Below are positions 1 to 13,800 of a stretch of 64,000 nt of DNA, piece after piece. Position numbers and translations under genes: made by a program. Origin of the DNA: Pollenia angustigena (Eukaryota > Arthropoda > Insecta > Diptera > Polleniidae); assembly GCA_930367215.1 (NCBI GenBank), contig OV884059.1, positions 232,437,803 to 232,501,802 of the forward strand, read 5' to 3'. The first letter of the stretch is position 1. Every line of letters starts with the position of its first letter. Under the pieces are notes generated by a model. The model worked only from the letters and a program-made list of their open reading frames with translations. It was not told where the DNA came from and did not search any database.

Positions 1-439
1 AAGGCCCGGCAAAACAAATGCATTCACTTCCTTTTCGATATTTTGCAGTTCTATCCAACGAAGCAAGATGTGGAAAATGGTGTGAAAATAATGAAAAAGG
101 TTTTTCAGGAAAATAACAAATGGAATGCTAAGGAACGAATAAAGAGATTGGAAGAGATGGAGCAAACAACAAGTAAAAAAACGACGTACGGAGAGTAAAG
201 TCCTATTTCTAAATTTGCTTTATGTGAATGAGCCTATGAAATTATTTAATTTATGAAATAAATTATCTGATGTCGATTTACAGAGTAATCGGATAAAAAT
301 TCTAAAAAAGCAAATAAACATGTTGAGAGGTTTTAATTATAAATATCACGGTGAAAAAGTTTGGCAAACAACAAATTTGGATTTAGAGTCCCAACTCAAA
401 GAAAAGCTAAAGAATTTGCACTATTATGTAGATCTCTAA
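1..439 (+). CDS. 3' terminal two exons of an unidentified protein-coding gene (5' part outside window)
   Basis: An open frame runs from base 1 to 194. A GT donor (GTAAAG) at 195 and an AG acceptor at 284-285 define a 91-bp intron, and the second exon runs 286-439 with stop TAA at 437-439. The junction codon is GA|T. Using the neighbouring AG at 282-283 would bring in a stop within four codons, so 284-285 is preferred. The roughly 115 residues visible are lysine/glutamate rich and probably helical or coiled-coil (around KRLEEMEQ and QLKEKLKNL). I recognise no domain and assign no function. Without splicing the first exon would stop at 196-198, so the intron is inferred from the second open frame. 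AATAAA signals occur at 450-455 and 484-489. The gene converges on the minus-strand nucleosidase-like gene about 1.2 kb away. Confidence 0.6.
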
Positions 440-887
440 AAATTTAAAAAATAAAATAACTCGATGTTTTTAAAAGTATAAATAATAAAGATTTCTGTTG
501 AATACATTTCTAGTAAAATAACTAAAATTTTTTTCGCAAAACTAAAAATGTAAACTTTAATGATCGATTTAATAAAAGTTGCATACATACATATTTTAAT
601 ATAAATTTGATACTATTTAATTTTCTTATAGATATTGTCTTTCTCATTCGGTTATTTTTCGTCCGATTTTCAAGTTTTTTTTTTGTTGGAAAGGTATTTA
701 AATTACCTTTCTAAATGTAGAATATAGTTAGTAAAAATTATTGCCGCTAGATGGCGTAAAATTCATTGCGTCAAAACACCCTGTATTTGCAAATATTTTG
801 AAATTATATGTTCCACAAAACTACTCGCCATACGATTTTGTACAAAGTTGCCAAACAACATTTGGTCGAATTCTGGAAATTTAACGG
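440..887. other. Intergenic AT-rich DNA between convergent genes
   Basis: No gene is visible apart from polyadenylation signals of the first gene. From about 763 to 887 the sequence continues in frame from the adjacent mariner-like fragment but no longer matches that transposase. It ends near a CAGGGTGTTTTGACGC motif at about 772-787 that could be the tip of a second, fused transposon. Confidence 0.4.
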
Positions 888-1113
888 TCAAAATTTCTGG
901 CTGATCTTCACTCCAAAATCGACAATTCAGCTTATTAACGTACCCATTGAGCCAAAAATGGGCTTCTTCGCTGAACACAAGAAGCGCGCGATGAACTTTC
1001 TTAACAGAGCACGCATTTTGATAATAAAATTCAATAATTTGCAAGCGTTGTTCGTTTGTACGACGATTCATGGTTAAATTATTGCCAAATAGATAATAGC
1101 TAAAACATCACCC
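888..1113 (-). mobile_element. Mariner-like element, 5' fragment (copy 1)
   Basis: The minus strand encodes the start of a Tc1/mariner-type transposase (starts MNRRTNEQRLQIIEF) and then jumps after VHRALL directly to the VFSEEAHFWLNG segment. It therefore lacks the DNA-binding/linker portion of the full-length family. The inverted terminal repeat (GGGTGATGTTTTAGC read on the minus strand) ends at about 1113. The 3' half is missing and the frame runs into unrelated DNA. The same internal deletion is present in the copies at 3793-4650 and 56881-57755. It is a dead fragment lying in the intergenic space. Confidence 0.75.
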
Positions 1114-1682
1114 ATTAAATCTTTAATCAATTTTTCAATTATTTGTTTCTTTTAAATTAGTTTTAAGTTTTTAGTAAAAAAAAACTTTGTACAATGTCGG
1201 GCATATAACTAAAATTTACTTTAATTCAATTAAAATTAATACAATTTTATTCATTTCTAAATACTTTTTATTTATCGTGTATATGTAATTGATATAAAAT
1301 ATTTAATTATTTTTATTATAATTGCTGGTATTTATAAATTTTATTAAACTATTTACATGATTTTTAAATAAAAAAACAAAGATTTATTAATATTCTTACG
1401 CAAAAAAAAATATGTATATTAAAAGTAAATATAAAAAAATAACAAAAATTTTATATAAAAAAGGAAATTCATAACAATAATCAATAGGAAAAAAATCTTA
1501 GGTTATGTTGCATTAATAGATATTTTTTTTAAATAAAAAATTTGGGTGATATTGAATATTTCTTTAAACTTTAACATTTATTTAGTACTAAAATGAATAA
1601 ATATTTATTTGCAAGAAAAACCTAAATGCCTTGTTTGTTTTTACTTAAAAACAAATTTATTAAAATTAAACAAAATCATAAT
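1114..1682 (-). other. 3' UTR and downstream flank of the nucleosidase-like gene
   Basis: This is AT-rich non-coding DNA. On the minus strand, AATAAA signals (TTTATT on plus) occur at 1656-1661, 1604-1609 and 1577-1582, which is 22-106 nt beyond the stop codon at 1683-1685 and would give a short 3' UTR. Nothing else is visible. Confidence 0.4.
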
Positions 1683-1801
1683 TTAAACATTTGTGGGAGC
1701 ATCCATGCCACAAATAATGGATTTCAATACCGAGGCGGCGGCCAAAGAAGCAAAGTTTTGCCACTTTCGAGTGGTGGTGCCATCTTTATAATCGGAAATA
1801 C
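1683..1801 (-). CDS. Coding exon 8 (last) of the nucleosidase-like gene
   Basis: The acceptor AG is at 1802-1803 after a T-rich tract, and the stop TAA is at 1683-1685. The exon encodes residues 594-632: GISDYKDGTTTRKW, then an alanine-rich helix. This is the typical ending of PNP_UDP domains, where the Asp of ISD is the general acid. Intron 7 is only 55 bp (1802-1856). Confidence 0.85.
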
Positions 1802-4800
1802 CTAAAAAAAATTCCAATTAACACAATCAAAACAAAATGTTGAAAATTGTATATACCTTTTATGACTATAAAGCTTTCCCGGCAATTGCCAATAATACTG
1901 TCTAACACTGAACTCATTTCCACATCTGTCGCTAATAAACCATATTTCTTGGCGAATTCTATGCGCAAATTGTCATTACGCACCAAATCTCGACCCGAAC
2001 CAATGGGACCCAAATGAAGGCGGGTTTTTGGCAGACCATCAACATTATCCGCTCCTATGGGATGTGATACCTCTATAACTTCATTATTACCGATATTCAT
2101 GAAAAGTTTATCGGTATTGGAGGCAGGACGATTGAAATCGCTTTCCGTTTTTTGTTGCAGCATATTGAGACCCTCTTTCAAATAGTTCTCCCAAGGACGT
2201 TTTGATTCCATATTAAGATGGAGACCTTCGGCGATTAGTTGAAGGGAATCGTTAATGGGAAAGTAAGTTTTAACATCTTCACCGCTCTTGTAGACATAAA
2301 CATAAGGCTTTTCAGAGCTTAAAAATAAATCATTTCCATTTAACAAGAAAAACTTAAGCAAATAAATCTAGCAGCACTCACCTATTAGCCAAAGCTCTCT
2401 GTTTGTCCACATACGAGATGACCACATCACCCAAACGCACATGCTTCTTGTAATCCGTATAATGTGGCACACCGCCAGCTACACCCACAACAAACACGTA
2501 ATCAACCTTTTGGAATGTGCCCAGCAAACGAGTGGTGGTATTACCGGTAGCAGTCATGGCCTCACGATTACTACCCACCGAAGGCAGTTTTGTGCTGACA
2601 ATACGATGAGCACCAATGTTGCCAAGAGTATAAACGTTTGATTCACCTAAAGCAAAGTAGTGAGAAAAAAAGTAAAGCGGGGATAAAAAGGATTAATGAG
2701 ATACTGTTCAAACGTTGATTTATTTATACAAAATAAGAATGAAGTGTGCAATGGTGAAGAGTGGTTAAGGTGCGGGGCATCGATATTTTTGTCGTTGGTG
2801 ATAGTGTTACAAAATACATATGTATATACAAACAGGGATGGTGTTGGACAGATAAAAAAAATGTGCTATAATTTTGAGACAACATAAAAAATGGACCAAA
2901 ACACATTTTGGAAGGACAACGAAAAATAAACGAACACAAAGATTTTTAAGGACACTAAAATTAGCCACATACCAATTGAGTGGAAGAAAACATTTTCTAA
3001 ATTTTGATTATTTTTCCAAGTTTTTGAGCGGTTTTAATTCTAATATTTTACTTGAAACTTTGAATTTTTACTTAATTTTTTTTTTAAATACTTTTTATAA
3101 CGCTTTATTTTTAAGAACAATGTAATTTGTTAAGATTTCCTTGCATTTTTATCTCCATATAAGGAATTTCTCTATAGCGTATTTTTCTATGTTAAGAATC
3201 CTTTAATAATACACAACTCGTTTTTAATGTGCTTAATACTCTCCATTTAACGATTTTTTTCCTTCAATCATACAATTTTGACGATGAAGTTAAATTTAAA
3301 AGTCAATTTCACCAAGTCCAGTTAAAATTAGTATTTTTCATAGGGGATTTCCCGGGATCCTGCACATTTTAAGGGCAAAAAATTACGGGAAATTTGTGCG
3401 GGATTTTAAAAATGCCGTAATATTCTTTCTGCAAGAGATGATGTCAAAAGTAAAAAAGTCATCTTTCAGGAAATTTTGAAAGCAGCATTAGTAAAGAAAA
3501 CGCTAATTCGATTCAAAGAAAATAAATAAATTCAACCCGAATTCGAACCCCAGCTTAACCAAGATAAAAAAAAATCAATAAATTTTAATTAATTTCATGT
3601 TGTAAAATTCGTTCCTTCAGTGAAATAATTTAATGAAAATTAAATTTGATGATCTCAAGACAAATTAAATATCAAAATTTCAAATTAAAACTAAAAAAAT
3701 CACAATTGTTCCGAAAATAATTTTCTTTAAAAAAGGAATTAGAAGTTTTCAAGGATGTGGTGAGGAAACTGAAAGTGTTCAGAGATTATAATGGGTGATT
3801 TTTAAAAAAAGTTTAAAAAAAACACATAAAATTCATAAAAATTCATGAAATCTTTATTTGAATCGATAGTACGGTCCATATAATTAATGTTTGAAGATTA
3901 TTTCATGAAAATGGTCCATCCGCTTAGTCCAATTTTGGCATACTCTTTCCAACATTTCGGCCGGTATCTCATGAATAAATGCTTCAATGTTGTCTTCCAA
4001 TGCGTCAATTGAAGCGGGAATGTGTGTATAGACATGAGCTTAATAGTTTAAAGGCGTTAAATCGCACGATCTAGGCGGCCAATTGACCGGTCCCGAACGT
4101 GAAATAAAATGTTCATCGAACTCGCCTCTCAAAAAGTCCATTGTTAAGCGTGCTGTGTGGCTTGTGGCACCGTCTTGTTGTAACCACATGTCATGCAAGT
4201 CAAGCTCTTGCATTTTGGGCAGAAAAAAGTTGGATATCATCTAACGGTTCACAGTTACGTTACGATTCGCATCATCTTTGAAGAAATACGGTCCAATGCT
4301 GCCACCAGCCCATAAACCGCAAAAAACTGCGACTTTTTCTGGATGCAGTGGTAGCTCTTGCAATGCTTCTGGATGATCTTCACTCCAAAATCGACAATTC
4401 TGCTTAACGTACCATTGAGCCAAAAATGAGCTTCGTCGCTGAACACAAGAAGCGCGCGATGAACTTTCTTAATGGAACACGCATTTTGATAATAAAATTC
4501 AATAATTTGCAAGCGTTGTTCGTTTGTAAGACGATTCATGGTTAAATTATAGACAAAACTGAAGATGTTTGATAGTGAAACAAAACACGAAACGTGCGTC
4601 AGCTGTTTTAACCAGTGTTGTCAAAAAGATAAGAGCTAAAAAATCAACCGATACAATGCTCTTTTGAGATAAACATCAGTAGAAAGGGAACGTGTTTTCT
4701 CATTTACAAGATTCATCTTAATTTAAATTAGAAAAAGACCATCAAACGATTCCGTAACTACTTATTCTGTACTAAAATCCTATTTTTAAAGAAATATTTT

Positions 4801-7800
4801 GTTTATATAATTAAACTATTTTGGTCCTATGTCTGAAATTTTTTAACTTACGTTTAATGCTTTAATAAACTTATTTTATAGATCTCATGAATTGTTAAGC
4901 TTTGATCACAATCAGAGCAACAATTTCGTTTTTTCTTTTATCTTACTCCTTCCCAAAGTACTCCATATATTTTCCTTTCATTTTATAAACAAAAATGTAA
5001 CTAAAGTTTTTTGTTTAAAGTTGAGTCAACTTGAACTTCAGCAACAATTTGTATAATATTGTTTCCGACGTTTAAAATAACTTTATTTAGTTTTGAATGA
5101 AAATTCCAGAAAATTTAAAAATAAATCTAAATCCGGGAAGTTAAAAAGTCCGGGAAAAGAAAAACTCTAGTTATAATTGACTATCACTTATAACAATCAA
5201 AACATACCGTTAACTGGAAATTAAAGTAACAGTTTTAGCTGAACTTGGTGAAATTGGCCGTAAATCAAACGAAAACAAGTAAGAATGTAAAGTCGGTGAA
5301 GCCCGACCATATGATACCCTACAAAACAGTATATAAGAAAATTTTCTTTGCAGGTGTACCTCATTTGCCCATGGGAATCATGGACCAGACAAAACAAAAT
5401 TATGTAATTGAGTTTAAGATTCATATAAAAGTTCTTTGGGCTGAATATCATTTAGATTTCTTCATCTATTTGTAATTTGTTTGGCTTTAAGTGTTTTAAG
5501 GAAGGGGGTTTCTATGGGAGCTATGGTTACTTTTGGTCCCACCAGCACAACTTTTTGTCATGACATTGTAGCTTTCGTAAAAGTCATTGTGGCTAATGTT
5601 TATGTCAATACCAACATTTATAAGAAAGTCATATTAAAAGCTATTTTCGGGAATAGTATTTGTGTCGGAGCTGTGATCAAATATGGACCGATTCCAAAAC
5701 AATTTGGTAAGATAATTTTGTTAACAATAAAATTAGTTTGGACCAAATTTAATCTTAATTACAACATTTCGGAAAGAAGTTTGTATGGGGCCTATGCGAA
5801 ATTATGGACCGATTCGGCACATTTTCAATAGGCTTGGTCCTTGTGACAATTAGAAACTAAATATGTGCCAAGTTTCATCAAAATAACTCCAAAATTGCGA
5901 CCTGCACTTTGCGCACAAAGTTTACAATGACAGCCAGCCGGACGGCAATCGTTAAATCTACTCAGAAAGTTATTGTAAACCGATCGGCATACCTGAAGCT
6001 GGGTCTATGACTAATTTTTTAAGGTGTTACAAACATCAGCACAAATGCATAAGCGACTTTTTTCAAAATGTGTTTTAAAAACATAATTTTATGTAGAGTA
6101 CTTTGGGTATTGTGCAATAGGTAGGCAATGTGCAACCCCCCTTTATTTCCCAAACTAAATGTTATTTAGAAACGCTCCCTATATGTTAACTTACATATGT
6201 AGCTTACATAAAAATATTAACATTACGGCTTTGGCTATGCAAATGGTCGCACTGTTAGTTTTTGCCGGTCTGTAAGTGAAAACAGGTGTTGTCGACTTTT
6301 TTTTTTGTGTGCATAATAAAATTGTTATTTTGCTCGAAATATTGATATTTTATTTGTGTGTTTTTTTTTTCTTCATTATTTATTTATTGAATCTTCATAT
6401 ATTAAATATGAACTAACAATAATTAATCAAATCTTATCCAAATGCTTTATTTGATGTCCTGCCAGTGCCAGACAAAAATTTTCTTCATCACGGGTTCTGT
6501 TCACTTATATATGTAGGTGTTTATCGCTCATCTAATTGGATAAGTGCGCTATCATTTAAAATATTTTGTGCTAGTGGGTTCGGGTGCAATTCGAGCCTTT
6601 TTAAGTATTTTACTGCATATTTCTTAATCATAGTTTTAACTAATGGAACATTGAGATCCTTGTGAATATTTGAGTTTTTAACATACCAAGGGGCAGCTGT
6701 GATTATTCGAAGTAGTTTATTTTGGCGCCTTTGAATTTTTTCGATATTAGAGGCCGAGGAAGTGCCCCATAACTGAATACCATAGCACTAGATTGGCTTT
6801 AAGATGGAGTTGTAAAGAAGAAGCCTCTATACGGCTTTTCCACGTTAAACGGCGATCTAGATGAATACCGAGGTATTTTACATGCGAATTTTGAGGTATT
6901 ATTTGATTATTGATTTTAATAGGGGGCATGATTCCCGGTACAAGGTGAATGTTATATGTACGCATTTTTGCTCATTGACCTTTATCCTCCATTGCTTTAA
7001 CCATAGTTCGAGTTGCAATATATGATCCTGTAGGTATCGAGATGCTTCTTGACTGTTTTCGGGCACGCTTAGAATAGCTGTATCATCAGCAAATGTTGAA
7101 GTTTGGGTGTAGTTGTTTGTTGGCATGTCCGAAGCATAAATTAAGTATAATAGAGGGCCCAGGATGCTGCCTTGTGGGACTCCAGCGCCAATTGGCTAAG
7201 GTAAACTTAAATTTCCTTCTTTAATAATAAATTGACGACCGATTAAGTAGCTTTCTACCAGCTTGTGTGTGTTTGCTGGTAAATTTTTCTTCAATTTATG
7301 TAATAAGCCTTCATGCCAGATTTTATTAAAAGCTTGAGAAACATCGATGAAGAGAGCGGAACAATATTTTCTTTCTTCAAAGGCTTTTATTATTGCGTTT
7401 ACTATACGATGGCTTTGCTCAATTGTGCTGTGTTCTCTTCTAAAGCCGAATTGGTGGTTAGGAATACATCTATTTTCATTTAAAATTGGGGTTAATTTTG
7501 ACGCTAACAGCTTCTCAAACAGCTTTGATATATTAGAAAGTAATTCCTGCTTTAGTTATCATGGTGACTAAGGAAACCTTCCACTTTTGAGGATAGTATT
7601 TAAGGCGTTAAATAGCATTAAAAATTAAAAGAATTATTTTCTTTGCTATGCTGGGTTACTCCTAAAGCATTTTGTTGCTGATCTTATCAAAACCAGGAGC
7701 CTTCTTGGGGTTTAAATCACAAATAGCCTTTTCGATTTCTCTTATCTCAAATCTTAGCGGAACAGATGCTCTAGCAGCAACAGGTGGTAACTCGACCGCA

Positions 7801-10800
7801 ATATCGTGAGATATATTTGGGGTAAATACGATTGACAAACAGATTTCCTTTTTCAACATCATTTCTTGCCCAACTTCCTTTCAAGTTTCTAAATGGTGGT
7901 TTAGAGACAACTGGCCTTTTGAGATTTCTAGCTGCACGACATAATGAGTAGTCTGATTGTGGGGTTGCATCAAGTTCCTTAAGATATTTTTCCAGAGAAG
8001 CAGTTTTCTGAGTCTGCAATAACTTTCTTATGATGTTTTCTTTTCTGACAATAATGTTCCATATATGCTACCCTTCGTGCGGGTTTTTGTTCCATTCTAA
8101 AAATATATGCAAAAATGTGAGAAGTTGTCGTTTTTCTTTCTAAACATGTTGCAACAATAAATGGCAAATTTGTTCCACTTCTAACCCGCAGTTATAACTG
8201 AGTGTGAGATAATACCCTTTCTTGCATCTGCGTAAAGTACTTTTTTATGCAAGCAAGTATTTTTTTTTCCTTGTGTTTGCGGACAATTTGCGTTATATTG
8301 TGATTTTTGTTATATTGTGATGGATATACAAACTTTTTGTTTTTCGTTTGTTTTACTTTTATTATATTTTTTCGTCGCAAAATTTTAAACAACAGCTGAC
8401 ATTAATTATTGAAAATCAGTGTTGTTAACGCTTATTGGAATTATAAGAAAATTTGATGTTGAAAATTGCTACAAGCGTGGTGAATATCGCTTTTAGTACA
8501 AACTTTGCATTCAATATCTAACACGCTATATACACATTAGTGTTGAGTGTAAAACGTAGCAATTATTTTGTTCCATTGTAATATAGAAAAATGTTTTACT
8601 TTGTAAGGGTTCGTGTAACCTAATAAATATATTACACAACTATAATGCATCATTATTTTTTTAGAAAAGAAAACACCTTTAGTCTTTTTGTACACTCTTT
8701 TAGTAAGTTCTTAAGTTGAGGGGATCTGTAAAGTTGCCACTCTCTTCGAGCCCTCCTTTTTTCAGACAAAAGATGCTCGACATCTGTGGAATATATTTTA
8801 ATAGTTTCTGTTTTTTTTTTTTGGGGGGGGCAACATTGGAATGTTGAACAGCTAGTTTTAGAAAACTGTCAATAGAGCGATCTACATACTCCGGTGTAGT
8901 GTAGTGCAATGGTTACTGAGATATATTTTAGATTTTAACCAATTAATTTGCGTAGCTGTCGTCGCTAAGTAACCAGTCGGAGGTAGAATTCTATTGGAGT
9001 TCATTATAGTAACAATTGTAGGTGTGTGGTCGGAAGATTATTCTAGGGAAGCTTCAACATGAATCGTTTCTATGGGGATGTTTTTAACCACGCCGAAATC
9101 GATGACATCTCGAATTTTTTGATGATCAGTAGGCCAATATGTTGGTTATCCGCTCGCTACAACGTTTAAATCCATTTAAGAAATTGTGTTAAATAAAACA
9201 CGACCCTTTGGTGTTATAAGTAGTGACCTCCAGAAGGTATGTTTAGCGTTATAATCGCCAACGGCTAGGAAACACGGTCCTAATGATTTAAAATACTTAT
9301 AATATTGGCTTTCTGATATTGAAAATCTAGGCGGGGAGTATAACGATGAAATTACTAGGTTTCTATTTAATTCCTCAACGCAAATGTTCGTTGCTTGAAG
9401 ATAATCTTCACGATGATCACACGTTAGGTAGTGTTTGACTCGGGTTTTTTATTAAAATGGCAGAACCTCCACAAGCTCTATCTCCAGGGTCCTTGGTATC
9501 ATATAGTATATAACCATTGATTTTAAAGGTATTTCTAAAGGTGTTTTTTTACAATGTTTACAAATTGTTAACTAAACAATACTATTGATTGGTTAGCATG
9601 GACATTTTATAAGTTTTGTGATATTTATAAGATTTGTTTTAAAAAATTTGACAATCGGCTAATGTGGAATAACTGAACGCGGGTATTGTGGAACCTATTC
9701 CACTAATAACCATGATGGCTAGGAAATGTTTTAAATGGAATATTTTTTTAATGAATTAAAATAAAAAAAATATATGCTTAATTGAATTTGTTTTGTTATT
9801 AATATTTTGTTTCCGGTAATTTGTAATAGTATTCCATTTTAGCCACCATTACCCTCCAAATCACTGTTTTTTAGATACCTTAGATTTTTCATTTATAACT
9901 TTTTTTGGTATTTAGAATATACAATTTTTGTGAAGAACCTAGTTAGGTAATCGATTAAGAAACATTTACCAACTAGTCCGATGAAGAGTTTGCTTATACT
10001 TTTTTTTTTTAAATTGCCTAAACAAAAATAGGGGTTCCACAATGCTCGAAGTAACTCTATTCATATAAATTTGTTTGGTCGATCAAATGGCGTTCTAAGC
10101 TTTACCTTTGATTTATCTATCGATTTTGAAAAAGCATTCGATACACTGAATCACAATGCAGTTTGGAGAGCCCTACAGTGCAAGGATGTCGCATTAAAAC
10201 ACATAACGCATTTGCTAGCTGTCGTACAGTGCATGAAGAAAAACTAAGCAGAAAAATTAAAGTTGGCACGAGCGTTCGGCAAGGTTGCGGATTTAAGGCG
10301 TACTAAATAGAAGTTTACTATTTAGTAAGTAGCTTTAATTAACTGCATAAGGCCCGATAGTCTCGGTTATGTAAATGAAGAATTAATAAAAAAAAAAAAA
10401 AATAAAGTGTTTCCTAAGAGGAGGCTTTATATGGGGCCTTTGGCAAATTATAAACCGATCTTTACGCAATTTTATAGTGTGATTTCTTGTCTGTTACACA
10501 TAAAAATTTACTTCAATTTCTTAATTTGTTAAGGTTTTAGGCGTAATAAAGTGTTACCCGAGACAAGGCTTTACATGGGGCAATAATGGACCGATTTTTA
10601 CGAGCTTTGATGGTATGTTTTCTAGTCTTTTCAAACTATGACAAAGAACTTTTAAATGCAAAAGCTTTATTTGTTACGGTCAGTGTGTTTTCCGATTGTT
10701 GGCTTTTATATCTGGCCTATAGTAAATTATGGACTGACCGATTTTCACGAAATTTAGTTGTATGAATTCTAGTCATATAATAAGTTTAATTTTAATTCAA

Positions 10801-13800
10801 AAATATATAAAATTTTTTAAAACCCCAAAATTTTGAAAATGTTTTTCTTCCTTTATTTAAACAACATAGAAGATTCCATGTTGAATTTTTTTATTAAGAA
10901 TTTCTGACTCTTTAAATTGTGTTTAGTTTTCTTACCAAAACGTCTTTTCTTTTTGGACTTTTTCAGAGAATTCGTTAGATTGGGATCAGAATCTAAAATA
11001 GTTAGTGTTAAATTGGGTTTAATTCATATTGAAACCGGTTTAAGGCATTATTATTTTTAAGGTTAGAAACCGGTGTTTTTGGAATTGATTTGAAAATTAG
11101 AGAAAGAGAAAAAAATTGTTGGTTAGAATTAATTCGATTATGGGCTAACAACAATGTAAAATTGTTTTCAAACCAGAAAAAAAATCAACAATTAAGAACA
11201 ACTTACCCACTGTAGTGTAGCGTACAAAGGTCTCCTTATTTTCCAACATGGCATCCACAGCCAATTTCTCACAATATTGGGCGGTGATAATTGCAATTGT
11301 GGGTTGTTTATTGGAGGCTATAGTTGGCATTTGTTTGACGACCTTTAAATTTATTTATTAGTTTTTATTAAAAAATCTATTTTTAATCCAAATTTTCAAT
11401 ATTTTTAATCAGGCTTAAGTTCAACAAAATTTCCACAATACATACTAAATCTAGTTTTATTTCAAAACTCACCTTAATTTCTTTATCTTCATGATGTATT
11501 CGGGTATAAGAATTGTATTCCATTGATTTAATTAAACCTCTTTCTTTCAATGACATAAACACCAAAATTACATCCTGTTCCTCCCAGCCATAGTCTCTGT
11601 TGGAAAATTAGACATTTTATATACTTTTTTCTTGTTTAAATCTTTTCATATTGAAAACTTACTTGGCCAAATCTTCTGGTGTTATGGGATTTGGATAGGC
11701 CTGTTCAATTAGTTCGAGTACTTTTTCCTGTGTCAGTGGTGGAGATTCAAATTGTGTCTCATCCATGGATACTGCATGTTTGTTGGTGTTGCAAAATAAA
11801 AGAAGAGAAAAGTAAAAGAGTCATTATGAAATAATTGCTTTTAATTAATTGTTAATTTAAAAAAAGTAGTTAAAAGCAATAAAATTTACAAGCAAAAACG
11901 ATTAATAAAATAAAAACGAGGGCATTTCAATGTTAAATTGGCAGTGTTTTTTTATTTTTGGTTTTTAATTTAAAATTTTATTGTTACAAAAACCACAACA
12001 TCTTATTTAATATCATTTACTGCTGCTTTTTTGTACATGAGTAGTAAATTAAGCTGAAGAATTAGTTTTGGATTTCTTATGGGAGAGGGGATTTAGATTT
12101 TATTTTTTTTTTTTTTTTTTTTGTCCAAAATCCTAATGAATGAGATAACAAAATTCCATGTGATGCTGGTAGATGTTGACAGTTATTTTCTGAAAGCCTG
12201 TTTCATGCATGTGTTTGCTTTAATAATTAATAACAAAAATTAAAATTTTTTTATTAAAAAAATTTTCTATCCAAAATTCCTCTTATTTGGCTTCATACAA
12301 TTTAATCCATTGATAGAATTCATTTTTATACAGCACTTCTATCTAAATATGTTACTGTAGCATTCAGCAATACTCATAACGTAAACGCATTTTTTTCCTA
12401 CATACAAAGTTAACTTAAGTAGGGCATACACTACTAAAGCATACTTGCACAAACAAGTGATGTTGAAACGTGCTCGAATCACATATTATACACCAATACC
12501 CCGGTTTGCGTCGCATGGCTTTCAAGTTGCGTCGCTAGTGCTTCGATTCGCTTCGTTAATATAAAAATGTTTGTACAACGCTTAAGCCAAAAAAAGTGAT
12601 TTCCCGTTTAAGTCTAATGCAAATATGTATGTCTGTGAAGGTTGTCTGCTGATTGCAACTGTGTTTCAAATTACATTTGCTGAAGTTAAGTTAAATTTAA
12701 ATATTTTGTAGCATCGAGTCAAAAAATAAAGTAAGCTTGAACAAAAACTGGGCAATATGACGCGTTCTAAATCAGGGGAAAATGCTCTTGATATTGAAAG
12801 AAACCTTGAACTAGACCCTTCTACAATAAAATCCATTTGCTGTTCCATAAACAGGTAGCAAAACAGCAAACATATTAACAGGTTACAAAAATGAGAAGTC
12901 TCTTATTGAAAAAAATTAAGCCACTTCTTACTGTTTGGATTAAAGATCTAAATAAGCGATGAATGTCCCTAAAACAAATGATTATTCAAAAGAGAGCTTT
13001 AACTATATTTGAAGGTGGCATGTCACAACGTCCAGTGTCATAGTGTCCGTGGACTTCCATGTCCATCAGAGCAGTGTCAGAAAGTCCGTGGCCGTTATGA
13101 CACTTTGTAGAGTGTTATAATGTCCACTTACAAACTCGAAAGCATACCCGGCCTTTGGCCGGGCGCAAGGATTTTCTCCTCTTTGATAAAAACAAGTACC
13201 GGCTTCGCTAACTAAAGGTTATCTGCACAGCCGGCCTTCTTCCGGGCGCAAGGATTTTATCCTCTATGGTATAACAAACACCGGCTTCGCTAACTAAAGC
13301 TTCTTTGTATAGCCGGCCTTCGGCCGGGCGCAAGGATTGTCTCCATTATGGTATAACAAATACTGGCTTCGCTAACTAAAGCTTCTCTGCTAAATTGGTC
13401 TTGAAAACAAGTCATATTTAACCATAACATGTTTAGAGGCAACCAAAATATGGTTGTGGCTTCTTGATGGAGGACTAATTTAACAATAATATGACTGTCG
13501 GTGACAATAATATAGTTATTTAAAACATAATATGTTTAAAATTTTCTTTAAAAATAGTTTTGTTGGAGGTGACCATATTTAAACATGTTTTTTCGCTACG
13601 TGTCAGCAGAAATTTTCTCGTACTTCTCATCGTGATCCAATTTTTTAAAAAACGTATAGCGCAATTTCATTTAAATCTGTTAGATAGATTCGGACAGGCA
13701 GAAAATTGCCTCTAACTCGCCTCGTAATCCTAAATTTGAAAAAAATATTAAGCCTAAAACCATCTTCACAAAATTGCTTTTCTAACGAAACTGGTTTGGA

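Noticed and set aside
8192..8392. 66-codon lysine-rich minus frame inside the Jockey-type LINE region
   Set aside because: Does not resemble any LINE domain and is AT/K-N biased; probably part of an unrelated insertion in the LINE.
13147..13391. Regular repeats that could suggest a CRISPR array
   Set aside because: Units are contiguous with no unique spacers, the DNA is eukaryotic, and the module belongs to a transposon core.
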